In this document: positions 34,616-43,127 of the stretch, piece after piece
Layout of the letters: each line of letters begins with the position of its first letter
Position numbering within the stretch: the first letter of the stretch is position 1
NCBI RefSeq assembly: GCF_013522925.1
Contig: NZ_JAAMQU010000005.1
Coordinates: 186,001 to 250,000 of the forward strand
DNA: 64,000 bases
DNA from: Pseudomonas japonica
GTDB taxonomy: Bacteria > Pseudomonadota > Gammaproteobacteria > Pseudomonadales > Pseudomonadaceae
Direction of reading: 5' to 3'
The notes under the pieces: model-generated
What the model was told of the DNA's origin: nothing
What the model saw: only the letters and a program-made list of their open reading frames with translations
The model's database searches: none
Translations under genes and position numbers: made by a program

Positions 34616-36589
34616 GTGAGCGAGCTTATTCGCGTACCCGACATCGGCAGCGGTGAAGGGGAAGTCATCGAGATTCAGGTAAAGGTCGGCGACCGTATCG
34701 AAGCCGAACAAAGCCTGGTAACCCTCGAATCGGACAAGGCCAGCATGGAAGTGCCGGCCCCCAAGGCCGGCGTGGTCAAAGCCATCAAGGTCAAGCTGGG
34801 CGACCGCCTGAAAGAAGGCGACGAGTTGCTGGAGCTGGAAATCGAAGGCGCTTCGGCGTCTGCCGCGCCGGCTGCTGCACCTGAGCCTACCGTGGTCGCC
34901 AAGCCGAGCGCGCCGGACGAAGCCGAGGAAACCCGGCCGTCCGCACCTGCGCCAAGCGGCGGCGGCGGCGCGAGCCAGGACGTGCATGTGCCGGACATCG
35001 GATCGTCGGGCAAGGCCCAGGTGATCGAGATCCAGGTAAAGGTTGGCGATACCGTTGAGGCGGACCAGTCGCTGATCACCCTGGAATCGGACAAGGCCAG
35101 CATGGAGATCCCGTCTCCTGCCGCTGGCGTGGTCGAAAGCATCAGCGTGAACCTGAACGACGAAGTGGGCACCGGGGACCTGATCCTCAAGCTCAAGGGC
35201 GCAGGTTCCGCTGCTGCCCCGGCTGCCAGCGCACCCGCGCCCACGGCCAAGGAACCCGCTGCCGCCGCGCCAGCTGCAGCCCCGAGCGCACCGGCCGGTG
35301 ACACCGTAAAAGATATCCACGTGCCGGACATCGGCTCGTCGGGCAAGGCCAAGATCATCGAAGTGCTGGTGAAAGCCGGCGACAAGGTTGAGAAAGATCA
35401 GTCGCTGATCACCCTGGAATCCGACAAGGCCAGCATGGAAATTCCATGCCCCGAGGCGGGCGTGGTGGAAAGCGTGATCGCCCAGCTGGAGAGTGAAGTT
35501 GGCACGGGTGACCTGATCCTCAAGCTCAAAGTTGCAGGAAGCAGCCCGGCACCCGCCGCGGCCGCCCCTGTTGCTGCCGCGCCCGCTGCTTCAGCACCGG
35601 CAGCTCCCGCTCCGGCCGCCAAGCCTGCTGCCGCGCCTGCCGCTGCTTCGGCGCCCGTCGCCGCGCCAAGCGGCAAGGTCCATGCTGGCCCGGCCGTTCG
35701 CCTGTTGGCGCGCGAGTTTGGTGTGGACCTCGCGCAGGTCGGCGCCACTGGCCCGCATGGCCGTATCCTCAAGGAAGACGTACAGGTTTACGTCAAGGCG
35801 ATGATGGCCAAGGCCAAGGAGGCGCCTGCCGCCGCCGCGGCCGCAGGTGGCTCCGGCATTCCGCCGATTCCGGTGGTGGACTTCAGCCGCTTCGGTGAAA
35901 TCGAAGAAGTGCCGATGACGCGCCTGATGCAAGTGGGCGCCGCCAACCTGCACCGCAGCTGGCTGAACGTGCCTCACGTGACCCAGTTCGACCAGGCCGA
36001 CATCACCGAGCTCGAAGCTTTCCGGGTGGCCCAGAAAGCCGTGGCCGAAAAAGCGGGCGTGAAGCTCACCGTGCTGCCGTTGCTGCTCAAGGCCTGCGCA
36101 TTCCTGCTCAAGGAACTGCCAGACTTCAACAGCTCGCTGGCACCGAGCGGCAAAGCCATCATCCGCAAGAAGTACGTGAACATCGGCTTCGCCGTGGATA
36201 CGCCGGACGGCCTGCTGGTACCGGTGATCAAGAACGTTGACCAGAAGAGCCTGCTGCAACTGGCTGCCGAAGCTGCCGCCCTGGCGGAAAAGGCGCGCAC
36301 CAAAAAGCTGGCCTCGGACGACATGCAAGGCGCCTGCTTCACCATCTCAAGCCTTGGGCACATTGGCGGCACCGGCTTCACGCCGATCGTCAATGCGCCT
36401 GAAGTTGCCATCCTGGGCGTATCCAAGGCGGCCATGGCGCCGGTGTGGGACGGCAAGGCATTCCAGCCGCGCCTGATGCTGCCGCTGTCGCTTTCCTACG
36501 ATCACCGCGTGATCAACGGTGCTGCCGCCGCACGCTTCACCAAGCGGTTGAGCGACGTATTGGGCGATATTCGCTCCATGCTGCTCTAA
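34616..36589 (+). CDS. aceF: Dihydrolipoyl acetyltransferase AceF with three lipoyl domains
   Basis: A 657-residue pyruvate dehydrogenase E2. GTG start, preceded by GAGGAG. Three lipoyl domains carry the ESDKASMEV/IP motif with lysines at about 41, 160 and 271, separated by Ala/Pro-rich linkers. A peripheral subunit-binding domain follows (PAVRLLAREFGVDLAQVGATGPHGRI is split across residues 359-384), then the acetyltransferase core ending YDHRVINGAAAARF with the catalytic histidine. P. aeruginosa AceF, as I recall, has two lipoyl domains and about 547 residues, so this protein has one more, like E. coli. The second and third domains are very similar in DNA too, suggesting a recent duplication. 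It ends at a strong terminator. Confidence 0.96.
   Translation: MSELIRVPDIGSGEGEVIEIQVKVGDRIEAEQSLVTLESDKASMEVPAPKAGVVKAIKVKLGDRLKEGDELLELEIEGASASAAPAAAPEPTVVAKPSAPDEAEETRPSAPAPSGGGGASQDVHVPDIGSSGKAQVIEIQVKVGDTVEADQSLITLESDKASMEIPSPAAGVVESISVNLNDEVGTGDLILKLKGAGSAAAPAASAPAPTAKEPAAAAPAAAPSAPAGDTVKDIHVPDIGSSGKAKIIEVLVKAGDKVEKDQSLITLESDKASMEIPCPEAGVVESVIAQLESEVGTGDLILKLKVAGSSPAPAAAAPVAAAPAASAPAAPAPAAKPAAAPAAASAPVAAPSGKVHAGPAVRLLAREFGVDLAQVGATGPHGRILKEDVQVYVKAMMAKAKEAPAAAAAAGGSGIPPIPVVDFSRFGEIEEVPMTRLMQVGAANLHRSWLNVPHVTQFDQADITELEAFRVAQKAVAEKAGVKLTVLPLLLKACAFLLKELPDFNSSLAPSGKAIIRKKYVNIGFAVDTPDGLLVPVIKNVDQKSLLQLAAEAAALAEKARTKKLASDDMQGACFTISSLGHIGGTGFTPIVNAPEVAILGVSKAAMAPVWDGKAFQPRLMLPLSLSYDHRVINGAAAARFTKRLSDVLGDIRSMLL
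34979..35533 (+). repeat. Tandem duplication of lipoyl-domain coding sequence inside aceF
   Basis: Two in-frame copies with a period of 333 bases (111 residues). Near-identical stretches include GTGCCGGACATCGG and CTGATCACCCTGGAATC, followed by the same lipoylation codons. The first lipoyl domain (34616-34860) is more divergent. Such repeats can recombine and change domain number between strains. Confidence 0.7.
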
Positions 36590-36653
36590 GCCACTTCGCC
36601 GCGCTGCCCTGTGGCGCGGCAACCCTGTTTTGAGCTGCTACGCTCGAAACCTC

Positions 36654-36678
36654 AACCCCGCTTCGGCGGGGTTTTTTT
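36654..36678 (+). terminator. Rho-independent terminator of aceEF
   Basis: Stem AACCCCGC / GCGGGGTT with a TTCG tetraloop, followed by a run of seven T, 65 bases after the aceF stop. A weaker hairpin (GCCGCGC / GCGCGGC, 36598-36620) lies before it. Confidence 0.9.
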
Positions 36679-36774
36679 ATCATTTTCGATCGGTGCCCAA
36701 AGTTTCATGACGGATACACCGACTGTCGCGAAGACCTGCTACTCTCGCCTCCAGCTTGGCAATTGCCCGTGCAT

Positions 36775-36802
36775 TTGACGCCAATTCAACGTCGACTACA
36801 GT
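36775..36802 (+). promoter_or_regulatory. Candidate promoter for the dipA-like gene
   Basis: TTGACG and TACAGT separated by 16 bases, 184 bases upstream of the start codon. The rest of the 396-base gap between aceF and this gene (36590-36985) holds the aceF terminator and no credible gene. The long leader after this promoter has no clear structure I could identify. Support is moderate: -35 matches 5 of 6, -10 only 4 of 6. Confidence 0.4.
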
Positions 36803-36985
36803 AAACCGCTTGTGCTGCCGTTATACCGACGCAGGGAATGCGGAAAACCGACGCTTAACCTGCCAGATGAAGGCACAGGGCCACTGTAGCGCTTGTCAGC
36901 CGAGGCGCCATGATGCAACCTTGCTGCACGTAGCAACTGCCACCAGACGGATCTGTGTAAACCGTATTTCTCAAGCGAGTTCTCG

Positions 36986-39676
36986 ATGAAAAGCCACCCG
37001 GATGCCGCCACTCGAATGGCGGCCGAGGTCGTTACGCAGCTCCCCGTGCCTTCGCGCCTGGGCATGCTCCGTTTCGAACGGCTGAACGAGGCAAACTGGG
37101 CCCTGCTGTACCTGGACCCTGCCTGCGAGAAAGACCTTGGCCTGCCAGCAAGCGAACTGTGCGCCCTGATCGGCTCGCCGTATGCCAGCCTGATGGAGCC
37201 CGAAGCGCGTTATCAGCTGCATGACGCCATCCAGGCCCAGCTCGCCAGGCGCGCCTACTACCTGGTGCGCTACGTGCTGCACTCGGCCAATGGCCCGGTG
37301 AACATCCTTGAAGTGGGCGAACCCTTCAAGCAGCACAACCGCCAGCTGCTGCGCGGCTACCTGTTGGGCGTGGATGACCTGGCGGGCGATACCTTCGACG
37401 TCGGGCAAGCGGACCTGAACTCCCCAAGTGGCCAGTTGCAGGTTGCACTGGAGGTCAACCACCGGGCACAGCGCGAGCAGTTACATCATCTGGAGCGCGT
37501 TCGGGCCCAGCAGGACCTGATCCTGCGCCTGGCGCGGCAGCGCTACACCACCAACGACCCCATGCGCGAAGCGGCAGAGCTGATTACCCGCAGCGCGTGC
37601 GAGATCTTCGAGATTGACGGTACCAGCCTTTGGCACCTGGAAGGGCATCGGCTGGTCCCGATCCTGGCGTATAGCGCGGGCACCCGGACCTACAGCGTAC
37701 CGGCACCGATCGATGCCAGCCGTTATCCCGACTACCTGGATGCCTTGCATCGAAGCCGAGCGGTAGATGCCAACAACCCAACAGGCGATCCACGCATTCG
37801 CAACCTCACGGCGGCGGCGCGGCATGGAGGCATCGTATCGGTGCTGGACGCGAGTATTCGTGTCGACGGGCAGGTAGTGGGCATCCTGTGCCTGGAGCAG
37901 CACACCGAGCGCGCCTGGCAGTCCGAGGAGATTGCCTTCGCTGGCGAGCTGGCAGACCAGTTCGCCCAGGTGATTACCAATCACAATCGCCGCACTGCGA
38001 CCAGCGCGCTGCATCTGTTCCAGCGCGCGGTGGAACAGAGCGCCAACGCGTTCCTGCTGGTGAACTGCGATGGTGTGGTGGAGTACGTGAACCCCAGCTT
38101 CACCGCAATCACCCAGTACACCTCAGATGAAGTACATGGGCACCGCCTCTCCGAGCTGCCGGCCCTCGAAAACCTCAGCGAACTGCTGTTCGACGCACCG
38201 TCCAGCCTTGCCAAAAGCAACAGTTGGCAGGGAGAGTTCAAAAGCCGGCGCAAGAACCTCGAACCCTACTGGGGGCAGCTGTCGATCTCGAAGGTGTTCA
38301 ACGACCATCGCGAGCTCACCCATTACATCGGTATCTACGAGGACATCACGCAATCCAAGCTTGCCCAGCAGCGCATCGAGCGGCTGGCGTATACCGACAA
38401 CCTCACCAACCTGGGGAACCGGCCGGCATTCATCCGCAGCCTCGATGAGCGCTTCGCCAGCGACGTGGACACACCACTGGCGCTCATGCTGGTGGATATC
38501 GACAACTTCAAGCGCATCAACGACAGCCTCGGGCACCAGACCGGCGATAAACTGCTGATCAGCCTGGCCCGCCGGCTACGCAACAGTTTGAGCCCTTCAG
38601 GCACACTGGCGCGCTTCGCCAGTAATGAATTTGCCGTTCTGCTGGATGACACCGACCCCGAAGCCGGCCAGCAGCTGGCGCTGCAGGTGCTTAAAACGCT
38701 CGACAAACCAATGTTCGTCGACAACCAGCTGATCAACGTGACCGCCTCGGTTGGCCTCGCCTGCGCGCCACTGCATGGGCGCGACCCGCAAACCCTGATG
38801 AAAAACGCCGGCCTGGCATTGCACAAGGCCAAGGCCAACGGCAAGCATCAGGTTCAGGTGTTTACCGAAGCGCTGAACGCGGAAGCCAGTTACAAGCTGT
38901 TCGTGGAGAACAACCTGCGCCGGGCACTGACCCAGAACGAACTGGAAGTGTTCTATCAGCCCAAGCTGTGCCTGCGCACGGGCCGGCTGCTGGGCATGGA
39001 AGCACTGCTACGCTGGAACCACCCTGAAAAAGGAATGATCCGCCCGGACCAGTTCATCAGCGTGGCCGAGGAAACCGGCCTGATCATCCCCATTGGCAAA
39101 TGGGTGGTGCGCCAGGCGTGCCGCATGAGCAAGCAGCTGACCGCGGCCGGTTACGGCCCATTGCACGTAGCTATCAACCTTTCGCCCAAACAATTCTCCG
39201 ACCCGGACCTGGTGGCATCCATCAGCCAGATCCTGACCGAAGAAAAGCTCGCCCCCAACCTGCTCGAGCTCGAGCTTACCGAAGGCCTGCTGCTCGAAGC
39301 CACGGAAGACACTCGCCAACTGCTTGGGCAACTCAAGGGCCTGGGCCTGTCACTGGCCATGGATGACTTTGGTACCGGTTACTCCTCGCTGAGCTACTTG
39401 AAGAAATTCCCGATCGACATCATCAAGATCGACCGCAGCTTCATCAACGACATCCCCACCAGCCAGGACGATATGGAAATCACCTCGGCGGTGATTGCCA
39501 TGGCCCATAACCTGAAGCTGAAGGTGGTGGCCGAGGGTATCGAAACGGCAGAGCAGTTGAATTTCCTGCGCCGCCACCGTTGCGACGTTGGCCAAGGCTA
39601 CCTGTTCGACCGACCGATCCCGTCGGCACGCCTGGTGGACGCGCTCAAGCGATACCCGCGCGGCCCGGCGACCTGA
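36986..39676 (+). CDS. dipA: DipA-like c-di-GMP phosphodiesterase (PAS-GAF-PAS-GGDEF-EAL)
   Basis: An 896-residue soluble signalling protein. Order: an N-terminal PAS-like domain (about 20-140), GAF domain (about 185-335), a PAS domain (about 345-460, VNPSFTAITQYT), a degenerate GGDEF domain (signature ASNEF near residue 545) and an EAL domain. The EAL domain has MEALLRW (about 671), LTEGLLLE, and DDFGTGYSSLSYL (about 792). The cyclase should be inactive and the phosphodiesterase active. The P. aeruginosa orthologue DipA, in the same place between aceF and msrA, lowers c-di-GMP and is needed for biofilm dispersion; it also has ASNEF as I recall. GAF/PAS domains suggest redox or ligand control. 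Confidence 0.92.
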   Translation: MKSHPDAATRMAAEVVTQLPVPSRLGMLRFERLNEANWALLYLDPACEKDLGLPASELCALIGSPYASLMEPEARYQLHDAIQAQLARRAYYLVRYVLHSANGPVNILEVGEPFKQHNRQLLRGYLLGVDDLAGDTFDVGQADLNSPSGQLQVALEVNHRAQREQLHHLERVRAQQDLILRLARQRYTTNDPMREAAELITRSACEIFEIDGTSLWHLEGHRLVPILAYSAGTRTYSVPAPIDASRYPDYLDALHRSRAVDANNPTGDPRIRNLTAAARHGGIVSVLDASIRVDGQVVGILCLEQHTERAWQSEEIAFAGELADQFAQVITNHNRRTATSALHLFQRAVEQSANAFLLVNCDGVVEYVNPSFTAITQYTSDEVHGHRLSELPALENLSELLFDAPSSLAKSNSWQGEFKSRRKNLEPYWGQLSISKVFNDHRELTHYIGIYEDITQSKLAQQRIERLAYTDNLTNLGNRPAFIRSLDERFASDVDTPLALMLVDIDNFKRINDSLGHQTGDKLLISLARRLRNSLSPSGTLARFASNEFAVLLDDTDPEAGQQLALQVLKTLDKPMFVDNQLINVTASVGLACAPLHGRDPQTLMKNAGLALHKAKANGKHQVQVFTEALNAEASYKLFVENNLRRALTQNELEVFYQPKLCLRTGRLLGMEALLRWNHPEKGMIRPDQFISVAEETGLIIPIGKWVVRQACRMSKQLTAAGYGPLHVAINLSPKQFSDPDLVASISQILTEEKLAPNLLELELTEGLLLEATEDTRQLLGQLKGLGLSLAMDDFGTGYSSLSYLKKFPIDIIKIDRSFINDIPTSQDDMEITSAVIAMAHNLKLKVVAEGIETAEQLNFLRRHRCDVGQGYLFDRPIPSARLVDALKRYPRGPAT

Positions 39677-39735
39677 CACAAGCGCGCACCTGAGGCACAC
39701 TGTAGGGCTGTTACTGACCTACCGCGGAGAAGACC

Positions 39736-40383
39736 ATGGTCCTGCGCTCGGAAATCCTTGTGAACAAGAACGAACTCCCTACCGCGCAGCAGGCATTGCC
39801 TGGTCGCGAAACGCCAATGGCCGTGCCCGGCGAACACTTTGTAAACGGCCGCCCCTTGCAAGCGCCTTTCCCGGCCGGCCTGGAAGTCGCCTACTTCGGC
39901 CTGGGCTGCTTCTGGGGCGCCGAGCGCCGCCTGTGGCAACAGCCGGGCGTGTACACCACGGCGGTAGGCTATGCCGGTGGCTTTACGCCCAACCCCACTT
40001 ACGAAGAAGTGTGCTCCGGCCTTACCGGCCACAGCGAAGTGGTGATGGTGGTGTTCGATCCGCAGGAAACCCGCTACGAGGACCTGCTCAAGGTGTTCTG
40101 GGAATCCCACAACCCAACACAGGGCATGCGCCAGGGCAACGACATCGGCACGCAGTACCGCTCGGTGATCTTCACTACCAGCGAAGCTCAGTTGCACGCA
40201 GCACTGGGCAGCCGCGAAGCGTTCCAGGCCGAACTGAGCAAGGCAGGCCACCCGGACATCACCACTGACGTTCAGGACGCCCCGGCCTTCTACTATGCCG
40301 AGGCCTACCACCAGCAGTACCTGGCCAAGAACCCGGGCGGTTACTGCGGTATCGGTGGCACCGGGGTTTGCCTGCCCGCGTAA
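39736..40383 (+). CDS. msrA: Peptide methionine sulfoxide reductase MsrA
   Basis: A 215-residue enzyme reducing methionine-S-sulfoxide in proteins. The ATG is preceded by GGAGAAG with a 3-base gap. The active-site cysteine lies in [14 protein letters not shown] (about residue 58), and the resolving-cysteine tail is present near the C-terminus ([15 protein letters not shown]). Length (215) matches E. coli MsrA (212). It is 59 bases after dipA and convergent with rlmJ across only 15 bases. The protein is cytosolic; no signal sequence was seen. Confidence 0.95.
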   Translation: MVLRSEILVNKNELPTAQQALPGRETPMAVPGEHFVNGRPLQAPFPAGLEVAYFGLGCFWGAERRLWQQPGVYTTAVGYAGGFTPNPTYEEVCSGLTGHSEVVMVVFDPQETRYEDLLKVFWESHNPTQGMRQGNDIGTQYRSVIFTTSEAQLHAALGSREAFQAELSKAGHPDITTDVQDAPAFYYAEAYHQQYLAKNPGGYCGIGGTGVCLPA

Positions 40384-40398
40384 GGGCTGCCCGCCCGG

Positions 40399-41235
40399 TT
40401 ACTCGGGGATCGGCCAGTCCACGCGCCAGCTGCCTTGGGTCTGGCCCAGCAACTGGGCCAACCACGGCAGCAAGGCCTTCAGTTCTTCCTCCAGCCCCCA
40501 TGGTGGGTTGGCGATGGCAAGGCCCGAGCCATTGAGGCGGGTGTCTGTATCCGCAGGATGCACGAACAGCTCGGCCTTGAGCAGCTTGGGCGCGCCGGTA
40601 CTGGTCAGCTCCTGATAGAAACGGCGCAAGCCTTTCTCGTCCTTGATCGGGTACCACACCACAACCACGGTCTGGCGCATGCGAGCGATACTTTCCTTGA
40701 TCGCACGCGTGCAGCGCTGCAGTTCATCGGGCTGCTCGAACGGCGGGTCGATCAGCATGACCGCGCGTTTTTCGGGAGTAGGCAGCAGTGCCCGGGGTAC
40801 ATGCCACCCTTCCCCTCTGTGAACCGCCACGCGCGGGTCGCGCTTCATGTTTTCCTTTAACGCCAGGCCATCGTCGGGATGTTTTTCGTTGAACTGCAGG
40901 CTGTCCTGCTGCCGCGCCAGTCGGCGGGCCAGTTCCGGCGAACCGGGGTAATAACGCAGATCGCCGTCAGGGTTGAGCTTGCGCAGAACATGGAGGTAAT
41001 CCGCAGCCAGCTCAGGCGGGTTTTCCACCGCCCACAGCCGTGTAACGCCTTCCAGGTACTCCCCCGTCCGGCTCGCCTGGTCCCCTTGGAGGTCATACAA
41101 GCCGACCCCGGCGTGGGTGTCCAGGTAAGCGAAGGGTTGCTCCTTTCGCGACATTGACGCGATAAGGCGGCTAAGCACCAAGTGCTTGAAGACATCGGCA
41201 TGGTTGCCGGCATGGAAGGCGTGGCGGTAATTCAT
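40399..41235 (-). CDS. rlmJ: 23S rRNA (adenine-2030-N6)-methyltransferase RlmJ
   Basis: A 278-residue S-adenosylmethionine-dependent methyltransferase (E. coli 280 residues). The start MNYRHAFHAGNHADVFKH matches the family N-terminus; a longer open frame upstream lacks homology. The N6-adenine methyltransferase motif is MLIDPPFEQ (DPPF), and the SAM-binding first strand is AYLDTHAGVGLY. It is convergent with msrA and ends 15 bases from it. On the minus strand it follows putP after 72 bases. The modification helps ribosome function and is not linked to the neighbours. Confidence 0.93.
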   Translation of the reverse strand: MNYRHAFHAGNHADVFKHLVLSRLIASMSRKEQPFAYLDTHAGVGLYDLQGDQASRTGEYLEGVTRLWAVENPPELAADYLHVLRKLNPDGDLRYYPGSPELARRLARQQDSLQFNEKHPDDGLALKENMKRDPRVAVHRGEGWHVPRALLPTPEKRAVMLIDPPFEQPDELQRCTRAIKESIARMRQTVVVVWYPIKDEKGLRRFYQELTSTGAPKLLKAELFVHPADTDTRLNGSGLAIANPPWGLEEELKALLPWLAQLLGQTQGSWRVDWPIPE

Positions 41236-41307
41236 GGTTACTCCTGCAGGGTGCTGGAGTTTACCGTGCCCCGGCCCTGTCGCCAAAGGCGAAGGGCCGG
41301 GTGGCGG

Positions 41308-42795
41308 TCAGCCGCGGTCGCCTCGCCAGGCTTTGTCTGCTACCTCAAACTGCCGTTTGACGGTTTCGCCAGGCTCACTCAGCAGGCTTGCCAGCACAAT
41401 GGCCAGGCAGGCGAGCACGAAGCCGGGGATGATTTCGTAGACGGCGCTGTGCCCGTACATTTTCCATAGCACGACCGTCACGGCCCCTGTGACGATGCCG
41501 GCCAGCGCGCCATAACGGGTCATGCCTTTCCACAGAACCGAAATGATCACCACCGGCCCGAATGCGGCGCCGAACCCGGCCCAGGCATAACTCACCAGCC
41601 CCAGTACCCGGCTATCCGGATCGGCCGCAAGCACAATGGCGATCACGGCAACCAGCAGCACCATGGCACGGCCTACCCACACCAGCTCACGCTGGGAAGC
41701 CGACTTGCGCAGGAAATGGCGATAAAAGTCTTCGGTCAGGGCGCTGGAACACACCAGCAGCTGGCAACTCAGCGTACTCATCACCGCCGCCAGAATGGCC
41801 GACAGCAGCACACCGGCTACCCAGGGGTTGAACAGGATCTTCGCCAGCTCGATGAATATCCGCTCGGGGTTACCCGCCAGCGCCACCGCCTGCTCAGGGT
41901 TAGCCTGGAAATAACCGATGCCGAAGAAGCCTACAGAGCAAGTGCCGGCCAGGCAGAGGATCATCCAGGTCATGGAAATGCGCCGTGCCTTGACGATGGA
42001 TTTTACCGAATCGGCCGCCATGAAACGGGCCAGGATATGCGGCTGGCCAAAATAGCCCAGGCCCCAGGCCAGCAGAGAAACAATACCGATCCAGGTAGTG
42101 CCCCGGAGCATATCGAAACTTTCGGGGTGGGCGCTTTCGATGTGCAGGAAAGTGGTATCTACCCCGCCCGTGGCCAACAGCACCGCTATGGGCGTGAGAA
42201 TCAGGGCAAACAGCATCAGCGAGGCTTGTACGGTGTCGGTCCAGCTTACGGCAAGGAAGCCACCGATGAAGGTGTACGCAACCGTCGCAAGGGCGCCCAC
42301 CCACAGCGCTTGTTCATAGGGCAGGCCGAAGGTGCTTTCGAACAGCCGGGCACCGGCGACGATGCCGGAGGCACAATAAATGGTGAAAAACACCAGAATC
42401 ACGACCGCTGAAATAATCCGCAGAACGCCGCTGGTGTCGTTGAAGCGCGAGGCAAAATAATCCGGCAAGGTAAGCGCATCGCCGCAGTGCTCGGTGTGAA
42501 TCCTTAACCGGCCCGCCACCAGCCGCCAGTTGAGGTAAGCGCCGGCCACAAGGCCAAGGGCAATCCACCCCTCGGACAAGCCGCTGACGTAAATGGCGCC
42601 CGGGAGCCCCATCAATAGCCAGCCGCTCATGTCAGAAGCACCGGCGGACAATGCCGTGACCAGGCCACCCAGGCGGCGACCGCCCAGAATGTAATCGGAA
42701 AGATCGCGTGTGCCGCGCCAGGCCAGCAAGCCAATCAGCAACATCACGCCGATATAGACCAGAAAAGAAATTAACGTAGGGTTACTAAGGCTCAT
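41308..42795 (-). CDS. putP: Sodium/proline symporter PutP
   Basis: A 495-residue inner-membrane symporter of the SSS family with about 13 transmembrane helices. Typical family stretches include LGGRRLGGLVTALSAGASDMSGWLLMGLPGAIY (positions 37-69) and SLLAWGLGYFGQPHILARFMA; the sodium-site aspartate is in SAGASDMSGW. It supplies proline to PutA, encoded divergently. The start has no alternative in frame nearby. Expression is expected to be repressed by PutA through GTTGCA sites in the shared 332-base gap. No defects were seen. Confidence 0.95.
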   Translation of the reverse strand: MSLSNPTLISFLVYIGVMLLIGLLAWRGTRDLSDYILGGRRLGGLVTALSAGASDMSGWLLMGLPGAIYVSGLSEGWIALGLVAGAYLNWRLVAGRLRIHTEHCGDALTLPDYFASRFNDTSGVLRIISAVVILVFFTIYCASGIVAGARLFESTFGLPYEQALWVGALATVAYTFIGGFLAVSWTDTVQASLMLFALILTPIAVLLATGGVDTTFLHIESAHPESFDMLRGTTWIGIVSLLAWGLGYFGQPHILARFMAADSVKSIVKARRISMTWMILCLAGTCSVGFFGIGYFQANPEQAVALAGNPERIFIELAKILFNPWVAGVLLSAILAAVMSTLSCQLLVCSSALTEDFYRHFLRKSASQRELVWVGRAMVLLVAVIAIVLAADPDSRVLGLVSYAWAGFGAAFGPVVIISVLWKGMTRYGALAGIVTGAVTVVLWKMYGHSAVYEIIPGFVLACLAIVLASLLSEPGETVKRQFEVADKAWRGDRG

Positions 42796-42837
42796 TCGGC
42801 GGGATACTCATGTCCTTGTTATTGGAGGTGCACCTTG

Positions 42838-42843
42838 GTTGCA
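42838..42843 (+). promoter_or_regulatory. PutA operator motif GTTGCA (putP-proximal)
   Basis: A GTTGCA hexamer 43 bases before the putP start, inside CACCTTGGTTGCACC. GTTGCA is the established core of PutA binding sites in E. coli, and the N-terminal DNA-binding domain of PutA is present here, so the site probably helps repress putP. The 332-base putP-putA gap (42796-43127) contains no gene that I can support. Confidence 0.6.
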
Positions 42844-43036
42844 CCGAGAGGGGGCATCCTAGGGACTCGCCAACGGACGTTTCAAGGCGACTTAGGCAGT
42901 TTCAGAATGGTCCTACACGCCTACAGCCGAAGGTTGCGAACGAACTTGACCAAATACCGGCATCTCGCACCTTTTTTGTGCATCCGGCCGTTGAATCCCG
43001 CTCGTCCTGCGTGGCGTAAATAGTTCAACTTTTTGG

Positions 43037-43052
43037 GTTGCACTGGGTTGCA
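43037..43052 (+). promoter_or_regulatory. Two PutA operator motifs GTTGCA in tandem (putA-proximal)
   Basis: GTTGCA at 43037-43042 and 43047-43052, each preceded by GG, are spaced 10 bases apart, one helical turn. A TAAT-containing -10-like element (GATAAT, 43069-43074) follows 16 bases after the second site, so the sites should cover the -35 region of putA. This supports autorepression that is relieved when PutA is recruited to the membrane by proline. Confidence 0.65.
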
Positions 43053-43127
43053 CCCCGCAAAGGCCACGGATAATCTTGCCGCCACGCACAAGCCACACGA
43101 CAGTGGCAACCCTATGAGGATAATTAA

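Noticed and set aside
36598-36620. Hairpin GCCGCGC / GCGCGGC after aceF as the terminator
   Set aside because: No T tract follows; the second hairpin at 36654-36678 has a seven-T run and is the better call.
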